From: Prauserella aidingensis
Lineage (GTDB): Bacteria; Actinomycetota; Actinomycetes; Mycobacteriales; Pseudonocardiaceae
DNA: 64,000 nt
Assembly (NCBI RefSeq): GCF_024171865.1
Contig: NZ_JAMTCN010000015.1
Location: 62,001-126,000 of the forward strand
Reading direction: 5' to 3'
Every line of letters begins with the position of its first letter. The first letter of the stretch is position 1. The translations under genes were made by a program, and so were the position numbers. Below are positions 53,485 to 62,700 of the stretch, in pieces. The notes beneath the pieces are model-generated. The model ran no database searches. It worked only from the letters and a program-made list of their open reading frames with translations, and was not told the origin of the DNA.

Positions 53485-54072
53485 TCAGTCCCGTGCCTCG
53501 GGATGTAGGAATCGCGGGGGAACCGACTCGGCGAGCCATATCTGGTCGTTGCCACGGAAGAACTCCACCCCGGCTTCGTGGGCCGCAGCGGCGTCCACTT
53601 CCAGGATCGCGACATCGGCGGCCTTGCGCCCGCCGACCTGCGTAGCGGTTTCCCGGTCGGTGGACAGGTGCACGTACTGCCGCCGCATCGGCAGCAACCC
53701 AGTGGTCAGGATCTCCGACACGGTGTGTGTCGCGGTGCCGTGGAACAGCGTGCCGGGTGGTCGCTGGGCGGTCTTCGCGATCCGCCCCGACGTGCTGTGC
53801 CCGTACAGCGCCCGGATCGACGCACCGGAAAGCTCGTAGCGCCGCTTGTCCGAGCCGCGGATCACCTCGGCCAAGTCCTCGCGGGCGACATCGGACCACC
53901 GACGGTGGCGGGACAGCGCCGCGAGCACCTCGTCCACGGCCACCCATCCGGCGTCGTCGAGCTCGAGGCCGTATCGGTCGGGCCGGTGCCGCAGCATCCG
54001 CGCCAGCTCCTTGCTCAGCGCGATCCGGCGGTCCCGCTGATCACGCACGGGCGCATTTCGTACCTTGCTCAT
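53485..54072 (-). CDS. kptA: RNA 2'-phosphotransferase (Tpt1/KptA family)
   Basis: 195-residue KptA, which removes an internal RNA 2'-phosphate by transfer to NAD+. LSKELARMLRHRPDRYGLELDDAGWV is the N-terminal winged-helix signature. KRRYELSGASIRALYGHS, LFHGTA, LLPMRRQYVHLSTDRETATQVGGRK and the Arg/His/Arg residues of the active site follow. The start is ATG 54072. In bacteria, which lack the yeast tRNA-splicing substrate, the physiological role is unclear. It directly abuts the IS remnant at 54105. Confidence 0.92.
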   Translation of the reverse strand: MSKVRNAPVRDQRDRRIALSKELARMLRHRPDRYGLELDDAGWVAVDEVLAALSRHRRWSDVAREDLAEVIRGSDKRRYELSGASIRALYGHSTSGRIAKTAQRPPGTLFHGTATHTVSEILTTGLLPMRRQYVHLSTDRETATQVGGRKAADVAILEVDAAAAHEAGVEFFRGNDQIWLAESVPPRFLHPEARD

Positions 54073-54104
54073 ACCCAACCAGCGTATCCGGACATTTCGG
54101 TCGA

Positions 54105-54440
54105 GCGCTAGGGTGTTCTGACCAGCCAGGCGAAAGGGGTTCGACCCCTCGACCTCGAGGGGTGTGGGGTTGTCGCAGTACTCGGACCGTCGGCGGTGGT
54201 TGAACCAGTCGACCCATTCCGCGGTGGCGATCTCGAGGTCGTCGAAGACGAGTCGGCTGGTCGCCGTCGTGGCCACTGACCAGCGCAAGATCCGACGGGC
54301 GTAGGTGCCCGGTGACGAACGCGGTGTAGCGCCGGCCCGACCATGTCGAAACATGCGTGAAGCCCGCCACCCCAGGTGATCCGGTGCCGGGGGCGCGACG
54401 CTGCGGCCGACCGGACCCAACAGGCCAAGAGGTTTTCCGG
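54105..54440 (-). pseudogene. IS3-family OrfB (DDE transposase) 3' remnant, frameshifted
   Basis: The minus strand encodes the C-terminal third of an IS3 OrfB in pieces. TW-VAGFTHVSTWSGRRYTAFV is in one frame, then ARRILRWSVATT...DLEIATAEWVDWFNHRRRSEYC is in another. An extra base in the C run at 54370-54373 and a small deletion near 54305 break the frame. The element's right end is probably near 54105 (AGGGTGTTCTGACC). The N-terminal part and OrfA are missing. Confidence 0.8.
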
Positions 54441-54451
54441 GAAAACCTTGG
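54425..54451. terminator. Bulged hairpin at the IS remnant / accessory DNA junction
   Basis: CCAAGAGGTTTTCC and GGAAAACCTTGG pair with one bulged A around a single G. It could terminate minus-strand transcription coming from the low-GC module. Confidence 0.4.
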
Positions 54452-54473
54452 AGATTAGATTGGGGTATACACC

Positions 54474-55091
54474 ATGACCCTTCCGCAAGCTTTCTACCCG
54501 GTGGACTTGGTCAGCTACGAACGAATTGTTGAAGACATAAAGAACACCTCGGACATAGATAGGAGACTCCCGTATTGGCCGTTTCGGATAGTCACCGGAA
54601 ATATAGACATTTGCCAGTTCAGCATGGCAATCGAGAGGGATTTCGGTCCCGTTTTGCAACTACTCGCTGACACTCACCACGATGAGAGTGTCAGCGTTTC
54701 CGCATTCGAACCCACGGCAGGATACTATAGAGACAACTACGGCTCGTACTCCGCCTTTACTCTGCCAACTAAGACGCTGGGACATGACTACTGGGGTGCA
54801 GTTTCACACGAACCCAGTGGGGACCCCACCGGCGCCCTAGCATACACAGCGAACGTTGTAGGCATGGCTGGAAGCACTGGCGCATGGGCCGTATGGGCAG
54901 AGCGATCGTGGGACCTCGCGATAATTGCATCGAAGTTCAAAGATGGACCTTGGCGGTCTACCGGAGTCGAATTCGTACGACCTGAAACCGCCCTGGCTGA
55001 TTTTACCGAACCCGATTTCAAGTTGCCGCTTCCGCCTGCCGATCGGGAAATGTTTCTCCGCAATTTTCGAGCGAGAGGGGAAACGATATAA
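54474..55091 (+). CDS. Unknown protein in low-GC accessory patch, possible immunity protein
   Basis: 205-residue soluble protein starting MTLPQAFYPVDLVSYERIVED. No domain recognised. It is acidic and aromatic-rich, with no signal peptide. Codon use and base composition are clearly AT-richer than the rest of the window (for example AATAT, AGATAGGAGACT stretches), indicating transfer. It lies between two IS3 remnants downstream of the Rhs toxin locus, in the position where orphan immunity genes accumulate. The immunity role is inference from context only. Confidence 0.6.
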   Translation: MTLPQAFYPVDLVSYERIVEDIKNTSDIDRRLPYWPFRIVTGNIDICQFSMAIERDFGPVLQLLADTHHDESVSVSAFEPTAGYYRDNYGSYSAFTLPTKTLGHDYWGAVSHEPSGDPTGALAYTANVVGMAGSTGAWAVWAERSWDLAIIASKFKDGPWRSTGVEFVRPETALADFTEPDFKLPLPPADREMFLRNFRARGETI

Positions 55092-55159
55092 AGCCGAAGG
55101 GCCATCCCGGGATATTGAGTCAGTTTATCGACCAATCGCTGATCCACGGTAACGGGGCT

Positions 55160-55487
55160 GCTGCAGGGTTCTGTGACATCTGGGTTCGCTTGCTGATGTG
55201 CGGGCGTGGAAGGATGCCACTGTGCCCAAGCCCTATCCCCGTGAGTTCCGTGAGGACGTCGTCCAGGGCGCGCGTAACCGCGGGCCTGGTGTGACGCTGG
55301 CGCAGGTCGCCGGCGATCTCGGTGTTCATCCGAAGACGTTGCAGAAATGGCTGCGCGCGGCCGATGGCGAGGACGGCGCCAAGCCGGGTGTGCCCTCGGA
55401 CGCAGCGGCCGAGTTGCGGGAGCTCAAGCGCCGTAATCGGCTGTTGGACCAGGAGAACGAGGTGTTCAGGCGGGCGGCGGCGACAGC
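55160..55487 (+). pseudogene. IS3-family OrfA with left end, truncated at its 3' end
   Basis: GTG 55222 begins VPKPYPREFREDVVQGARNRG, an IS3 OrfA with the helix-turn-helix VTLAQVAGDLGVHPKTLQKWLRAAD and the leucine-zipper-like RELKRRNRLLDQENEVFRRAAA. Homology stops near 55487, before OrfB. The upstream AGGGTTCTGTGACATC (about 55166) resembles the right end of the other remnant and is the probable inverted repeat. Both remnants extend in the same direction inward, so they are not the two ends of one copy. Confidence 0.75.
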
Positions 55488-55906
55488 TCATGAACCTCGA
55501 CGGAACATTCCGTCGAGACGATATCATATATTCCGTGGCCATCGAAGCCAATCCGATAATGATGAATATCTTCCAGTTTCAGTACCCCGCCAAGCTCGTA
55601 ACCCGGAGAACTGCGCCCAAAGGGTGCGGACTGAACCATTCGTCTGATATATTCTGAATCCAATATTTCGATCAATGAAAATTCGTAGTCATCCTTGTGT
55701 GGCCAGACACTACTGTAATCGTCGTCGACCCACCGATATTCAAATACCGCAGGAAAGAAGACGATGGTCCTTCGTCCCCCTGCGAGAGCCGACACGTACC
55801 CTATCGACATCTCGACCCCGTTCCCATTCGGCTTCGTCACTACCTGAACGTCCGGCGCATCGTCCAGCCCGGTATACAGGTGGTCACCCTCGAATGTTCG
55901 GTACAT
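55466..55906 (-). CDS. Unknown protein, possible orphan immunity protein, 3' end at IS junction
   Basis: 146-residue protein beginning MYRTFEGDHLYTGLDDAPDV, with no recognised domain. A strong GGAGG 6-8 nt before ATG 55906 supports translation. The last residues HELSPPPA are read from antisense IS3 OrfA sequence, so the IS fusion probably truncated or replaced the natural C-terminus. It is on the same strand as, and downstream of, the Rhs toxin and the two small genes before it. Composition is low-GC like its neighbours. Confidence 0.6.
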   Translation of the reverse strand: MYRTFEGDHLYTGLDDAPDVQVVTKPNGNGVEMSIGYVSALAGGRRTIVFFPAVFEYRWVDDDYSSVWPHKDDYEFSLIEILDSEYIRRMVQSAPFGRSSPGYELGGVLKLEDIHHYRIGFDGHGIYDIVSTECSVEVHELSPPPA

Positions 55907-55972
55907 TTCCCTCCTCTATGGAACCTCTACGTCATACCGCACCCCTTGACCGATCACAGACCCGTGCCTCAC

Positions 55973-56251
55973 CTACTCCCCACGCGCCACCGCCGCATCA
56001 AACTCCTCCAACCACGCACGAAAATCCACTTCATCATGAAGATAGACGGGATTCTCCGGATCAGACGGATCCAACGTCGCACACCCAAAAAGCGTGCCCA
56101 AAGTATCCCACACCAGGCGATCGTCTATCTCCGGAAGATCATCCAACGTACGCCACGGCGCTGCCCAGTCATCGACCTCCTCCCGAGACCGGCGCCCTTC
56201 CAGCAAGTCCACGATTGCTCGCCGCACTTCATCCCGACTCGGGACACTCAC
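55973..56251 (-). CDS. Small acidic protein, probable immunity partner of the orphan toxin tail
   Basis: 92-residue acidic protein (MSVPSRDEVRRAIVDLLEGR...; then REEVDDWAAPW and FRAWLEEFDAAVARGE). The pattern of an N-terminal helix, a DWA-x-PW motif and a C-terminal DFRAWL segment recalls small actinobacterial proteins found beside polymorphic toxins (from memory). The start GTG 56251 overlaps the stop of the orphan toxin tail by 4 bp (GTG 56254 is an alternative), the classic toxin-immunity coupling. Confidence 0.65.
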   Translation of the reverse strand: MSVPSRDEVRRAIVDLLEGRRSREEVDDWAAPWRTLDDLPEIDDRLVWDTLGTLFGCATLDPSDPENPVYLHDEVDFRAWLEEFDAAVARGE

Positions 56252-56468
56252 CACGACTTCACCAACTTCCCCGCCGCGTCAAACAGATAATGTCGTCCCT
56301 TACGGCCATCAAAATCGGGCCGAACCTGACGCACCCGCTCGCGCTCGGCAGCGCGCAGCAGATCGCCCGACTCGATCGCCGGGGTCGCCCGCCAACGACC
56401 CTCGTCATCGGCTTAAAGCATGCCCCTCCGTGGCCGTAACGCTGCCCGTGCCCTCATCACGAGGATAC
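56248..56468 (-). pseudogene. Orphan Hint-domain fragment plus toxin tail (displaced Rhs C-terminus)
   Basis: On the minus strand this reads GSVTATEGHA..., then, after a 2-bp deletion relative to the intact gene, DEGRWRATPAIESGDLLRAAERERVRQV. This matches GSVTATEGHPFWIDDEGRWLAASQ and IEPGDLLRTAEGERVRVV in the Hint domain of the intact Rhs protein (DNA about 57238-57366). It then departs into a different tail, RPDFDGRKGRHYLFDAAGKL, and stops at 56248. It has no start and is frameshifted, so it is a decayed cassette. Confidence 0.8.
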
Positions 56469-56495
56469 GAAACTGCTCGCGACCGGGCAGCCAGT

Positions 56496-56768
56496 TTACT
56501 GCGAATCTCCGAGGAATCCGTTCTCAGTAAACCTTTGCTCAGCTAGCCTGATAGACCAAAGAACGAAGCGGATAGGAACATCGGGAGTTTGGGGATCAAT
56601 ACTCAAGACCGCATCCGACCACTCGCCCCCTTCTGGGACGCATATCGCAAGATTCTGACCCCTCTTATCTTGAAGAGAATCGTGAAATTCTAGCACCCAT
56701 TGATCCATGTCAGGATCAAATAACCTAATGACCTCAACCTCTCGCCCTTCGAAGACTTCACGCGACAA
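56496..56768 (-). CDS. Probable cognate immunity protein of the Rhs toxin
   Basis: 90-residue acidic protein starting (TTG 56768) LSREVFEGREVEVIRLF and ending FTENGFLGDSQ, with no recognised family. AGGAG lies 7-8 nt before the TTG and within the 15-bp gap after the rhs stop, so it is tightly coupled to the toxin gene. In Rhs/CDI systems the gene immediately after the variable toxin tail encodes its immunity protein. Its AT-rich composition matches the toxin tail rather than the Rhs body. Confidence 0.7.
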   Translation of the reverse strand: MSREVFEGREVEVIRLFDPDMDQWVLEFHDSLQDKRGQNLAICVPEGGEWSDAVLSIDPQTPDVPIRFVLWSIRLAEQRFTENGFLGDSQ

Positions 56769-56783
56769 TGTGCAACTCCTGTT

Positions 56784-59700
56784 CTAGTCCAAGAAGGTCA
56801 CGAAGCGTCCAGTCGGCGTAAACCTGACACCCCGACCGTCCGGGATGCGCATGTCTATCACTTCCTGCCAGGCACCTTTAAAAACACGCGCCCTATTACT
56901 CTCTGTTACACTCCCCGGGTTTGTCAGCATCTCGTCGAGCATATCCTGACCCGTCCCGTTCCAAGCGTCGGGATTTTGGACACCTGAAGGCGTTGGCCAT
57001 TGATTTGGGTTTCCATTTCGCCCTGCATGCTTTTGCAGGGCCCGCCCGGCGAATGAATACCCACCACGATCCGGCAACGCTCCGGAAGCCGATACCGACT
57101 CGAGGTCAATGCCGCAGGGCCCGGTGTTGTGGACGAGGAGGGCGAGGTCGTCCGCCTCCACGTGGTAGGTGTGGATGCCTTCCACGGTGAGGTTGTGGAC
57201 TCGTTGGGTCCGCTGGGTGGTGTCCGTGTCCACCACCCGCACCCGCTCGCCCTCGGCGGTGCGCAGCAGGTCGCCGGGTTCGATCTGCGAGGCGGCCAGC
57301 CACCGGCCCTCGTCGTCGATCCAGAACGGATGCCCCTCCGTGGCCGTGACGCTGCCCGTCTCGTCACCGGCGGGGCCGTCCGTGTCCACGGTGAGTTCCA
57401 CCAGGCTCTTGCGCCCCGAACCGGTGATCACCTCGGTCACCTCGCGCGGACCCTGCTCACCCGACTCCGGATCCGTGGCCAGCACCCGGTCGCCCCGCTC
57501 GACCTCCTCGATCGGCCGACGCGACCCATCAGCCAACTCCACCTCGGTCCCCGGCACGAAACTGTTCGACCGACACACCGAGCCCGTGCCCCGCTTCGGC
57601 ACGGCCGACGGCAACCCCGCATCCGGACTCGGCGGCCCCACCGACGGCACCGACGACCCCGACCGAGCCGGACCGGCCGACACCGACACACGCGCAGCAC
57701 CCCCCACACTGTCCGGCACGAACCGCGCCGCCGCCGCACCCGAGGCCGCCTTCCCCCCGACAACACCCAGATCGATCGTCGGCTTGTTCCGCAACCGATC
57801 CAGATGCCGCTGCACCCCCGGCGAGATCGCCACCGACTTCGGCGGAGCCGCCGCCGGCGTCAACGCCGCCCGACGCACCCGCGCCCGCCGGGCCGCCACC
57901 CGCGCCGCCTCCCGCGCCGCAGCCGCCGCAGCCGCCCGCGAGGCAGCCGAACCACCCGACGAGACCACACCACGCACACCCACAACCGCCGAGCGGCGCA
58001 CCACCGACCGCGCCCCGGACCGCACCACGCGCCCGCTATCACGCCGGAACGACCGCTTCGATGGTCGCTTCGACGACCGCTTCGGCGACGGCTTCGCCGT
58101 CTTACCCGTCCCGGCATGACGACTCGACGACTTACCGGCAGAACCGGCCTTACCACCCCCGACGACCTTCCGCGCACCGCGATAGCCGGCCTTGACCCCC
58201 TTTGCGACCTTGCCGAACGGCGTCAACCCGGCAGCGAACCACCCGCACGAACCCCACGAACCACCCACGCAGCCCTTGAGATCGTTGTACCCGGACACCT
58301 CCTTGACCACATCGACGGCTGTACTCGCTGCCGACTTGACCCCGTCCCAGATCTCGCTCCAGAAGTACCCACGCGGATCGACCCGCGCCATCGGATCCCC
58401 ACCCGCATAGGCATACCGATTCGCATTCCCCCCATCCCGCGGGTCCAGGGCCGCCGTATCCCGCGAGGCGAACGCGCCCGTCCCCGGCCGATACCACCGC
58501 GAGCCCATACTCACGTTGCCCGAGCCCGCATCGGTGAACTGGCCCTGAAACCCCACATCCGGCTGCGCCCCGCCCGACGCGGTCACCCCACCGAACGGAC
58601 CGAAACTCCGCGAACCCGCCAGACTCCCCTCAGCCGGATCAAGCACCCCGACCAGATCCGTGTGCCGATCCGACCACGCGATCCCACCAGCGGCACCCAG
58701 CGAGTCACCGCCCGGCGTGTAGGTGTAGCTGCTCGACCCGTCCGAGGCGATGTCCAGGCTCTTACCCACATACGACAGCTGACGCTCGCCTGCGTTCACG
58801 AGCCGGTTCAACGCGTCGTACGAGTAGCTCGTGCCACCGTCCGAGACCAGCTCGTCGAAGGCGTTGAACACCACGTCGGTCGTCTGCCCGCCCTGCGTGC
58901 GAGAGGACAGCGTGCCGCGCGCGGTGTACGAGTACGACGTGTCCCCGAAGGACAGCAGCTGGTTTCGCGCGTTGTAGGTGGCCGATTCGTCACCACGCTG
59001 AACCAGGTTCCCGGCAGCGTCCCACTCGTAGTTCGTCGTGGAGGACCCGTCACTCCACGAACCGAGCCTGCCTGCCCGGTCGTAGGTGTAGGTATTCTCC
59101 GCCGCCCCGGCCACGCCGGTCGTGGTCTTCGAGGCGAGCCGGCCCGCCGGGCCGTACCCGTACGAGATCGACCCGATCTGGCTTCCACCGCCGTCGGTGA
59201 CCGTGTCCCCCAGCAGCCGACCCGACTCGTCGTACTCGTACGAGCGGGATGCGCCGTCCCCGTAATCCACGGTCGATATCCGACCCGCCCCGTCGTAGCC
59301 GTAGGAGGCGGTGGTCCCGGACACCGGATCCGCCGCCGAAGCCAGCCTGCCCGCGGCGTCGTAGCCGTACTCCACGGTCCCCGCATCGGTGACCGCCTTG
59401 GTCAGCTGCCCGCCGTCATCCCAGGAGAACTCGGTAGAGCCGGACGGACCGTGTGCCGCGACCACATTGCCACGGTCGTCGTACTCATACGTGTTCTCCC
59501 CGGACGGGGCCGAAGCGCTCAGCATCCGCCCCGTCTCGTCGTAGGTGAACTCCCGATCCGCGGTGGCGGCCTTCGCGCCCGTGGCCGTCTGGCTCACCAG
59601 ATTGCCCATCGGGTCGTACGAGTTGTTGATCGTCACGCCACCCGGTTTGGACAGGCTCGACACGTTGCCGCGCTCGGTGTAGGCGACGGTGTAGGTGCGA

Positions 59701-62700
59701 TCGGCCTGGTCCGGTGTCTGCTCGGTGGCCGGTTCGATCGTCGACTCGGTCAGCCCCCACGAGTTGGCCGTGAACACCGTGGCGTTGCCGTCGCCGTCGG
59801 TGGCGCGGGTCAGGTTCCCCGCAGCGTCGTAGCCGTAGCTCCTGGTGATCGAGGTGTCCCCGTCCACCGGGCGAGTCACCGCGCGCAGCTGGTCGTACGC
59901 GTCGAACTCCCGAGTCGTGGTGTGCCCGAGCTCGTTGGTGCTCTCGGTCCGGTTGCCCGCACGGTCATAGCCGAAGCTTCGGGTGGCCAACACGTCGCCG
60001 CCCGAAGCCACATCCGACTCCGAGGTAACCCGGCCGGCGTTGTCGTAGGAGAAGCGAGTGGTTGCCTTCGCGGGATCGCTCACCTCCACCGGACGCCCGG
60101 CCGCGTCGTACTGTGCGGTGATTTCCGTACCAGCGGCGTCGGTCATCGACACCGGATCGCCTTGGTCGTTGTGCACCAGGGTGGTTGCCCGGCCCGCAGG
60201 GTCGATCCTCGTCGCCAGATTGCCCAGATCGTCGTAGCGGAACCTCGTGGTGAGTGCCTGCTCCGGAGAAGGCTCGCGTTCCACCACGGACTCGGTGATC
60301 TTGCGACCCAGCTGATCGTAGGTGGCGTGCGTGCGCGCGCCGTTCGCATCCCGCACGGCCAGTTGCCAGCCGGTCGCCGTATACGTCGCGGTCGTGACCC
60401 CGCCTGATCCGTCGCCGGACAAGGACGGATCGATCTGCTTGCGCTGGTTGCCCAGCTCGTCGTACTCGAACTTCGTGGTGTGCCCGGCTTCGTCAGTTCC
60501 ACTGGACACCCGCCCGGCGGCGTCGTACGACGCCGTGGTCGTGGCGGAGATCGGCTGATCGGCGCCCGGAGGAGTATACGACGGGCGTGTCGTGCTGGTC
60601 TGCCGTCCGGCTCGGTCGTAACCGTGGCGCGTGACATCGCCGTTCGGGTCTTGCTCGGCGACAACCTCACCGAACGTGTTGTATCCGGTCTTGCTCACCG
60701 GCCGCGAGGTCGACGGTTGTTCACCGTTCGACTCCACTTGCACAGCAGGACCGGTGGCACTGATCTCGCGTCCGAGCCGGTCGTACTCGTACTCTGTGGT
60801 GAACTTCGCCGGGTCCGCTCCCTCCGCGGTACCGCGTGGATCGGTGACGCTGACCAGCAGGCCACGTTCGTCCCGCTGCGTCGTGGTAACCAGGGTGTCG
60901 CCGCCGCCCGGATGGACGGTCTCCCGGATCGTCTCGCCCACGGCATCGTAGGCATAGGCCGTCCTCGTCAGCTGATCGCCGGCCGCGTTCCGCTCGATCA
61001 CCCTGGACGGGTTGCCCAGTTCGGTGAACCGGGTACGCGTGGAGCGCAGCTCCTCATCCCCGTCATAGTCGGTAATCCGGTAGGCACGACCGCCCGGGTC
61101 GTACTCGGTCACCGTGGAGTATCGGCCCTGTCCCCGCGTTTCCTTGGTGACCTTGCCGTGCCCGGTGTAGGCATAGCTACTCAGCAGCAGGTCGCGGGTC
61201 TCGCCGGTGTCCGGATCCTCGTAGCCGACAAGATGCTCCGTGGCCTTCAATCCGTCGTTGTAATAGGTGTACGCGGTGGTGTTACCCATCGCGTCGGTCA
61301 CCTCGGCGAGTCTTCCCGCCGGGTCGTAGGCACGGGATTCAAGGACCACGTCACGCCCGGTTCCGCCGTCCCCGGTGAAGTCATGGACGGTTGTGGTCGC
61401 CAAGCGGTGTCCGTCGGCAGTGTAGGCATAGCTGAACACCGTTCCGGCCTTGGTGGTCCGCCGCTGCACCTCGCCGAACTGGTCGTGGGTAACCTGCTCG
61501 GTACCGCCTTCCGGATCGGTGACCGTGTTTCGTCGCCCCAGCTCGTCATAGCCGTACTTCGTGGTACGAGACGGATCATCTCCAGCGATGTCCTCGACGG
61601 TCGAGGACGCCAGTCGCCCATGCGCGTTGTAGTTGTTCACCAAGCGCCGTTGGTGCGGCTCATTGGTGATGGGATTGGTCACCTGCGGATCTGTCTCGGA
61701 CAGTATGCGGCCGGCCGCGTCGTAGTCGAACGTGGTCCGCTTCGTCTGCCCGGAGCTGGTGACCACGACCGATCCCTGTGTCACCCGGCCGAGCCCGTCG
61801 TGGCTGTACTCGGTAATCAAGCCCACGGGGTCGGTCTCGGATACCCGGTCTCCCGCGCTGTTGTAGGCGTAGCTGGTCTCTCCGCCCTTCGGATCCGTCA
61901 TTGTGGCCAACAGTCCGGGCGGCTGGGTTCCGCCATCCGGTGCTGATTCCGTGCCGTCGGTATAGGTTCGGGTTTGCGACAGCTGTGCACCATTGCTGGC
62001 GTCGGGAGACTTGATCTCCGTGATCTGCCCGGTGCTCGTGTAGCTGTAGGTGGTGAGATACCGCCCGTCGCCCTGTCCGACCGAGCGCGCATCCCGGAAC
62101 TCGGTGACCTTGTCGTTGCGCGGGTCGAGCGGATCGTCCTCGTTCAGGAAGTACGACCAGTAGGCGGTGTAACACGCTTCGGTGTTGTCCGTGCGGCAAC
62201 GAGTGCGGGACAGCCGGTTGCCCCGTTCATCGTGCCGCAATCGGGTCACGTGGCCGTTCTCGTCGTTGATGGTGCGCACGAACCCGCCGGTGTCGTAGCT
62301 GTACACCGTGGTTCCGCCACCCGGATCCGTCCGGGACACCAGTCTGCCGCCACGTGTCGGGTCGTAGGTTCGACGCGTGACATTCCCGGCGGGATCGGTC
62401 ACCTCCACACTGTGCGCGGCCACACTGGCGGCGTAGTGCTTGGATACCTCGGCCGAGCTCAGCGCGCGACGGTACATGGCGACCTCGCCGATCGACCCGT
62501 CGAAGTAGGACCATGCTTCGTCCGGACGCGCCGGCCAGTCCGGCCCCTGGGTCATCTTGCCGGTGCCGACGAAGTGGTGCCGCCGCCTGCTGTCGATCTC
62601 GCCCTTCTGGCGCCCGACCTCGTTGCCGTCCAGGTACAGCCACTGCCAGTCCAGGTTCGCGGTGAGCGCGACGTGATGCCACTCGCCGTCGTTGACCGTC

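Noticed and set aside
54105-55487. One complete IS3 element or a composite transposon
   Set aside because: OrfB is on the minus strand and OrfA on the plus strand, both pointing inward to the right. They cannot be the two ends of one copy.
57129-60407. 1092-codon plus-strand frame opposite the Rhs gene
   Set aside because: It is low-complexity and repetitive because it mirrors the YD repeats; no domain, and the Rhs frame is clearly real.
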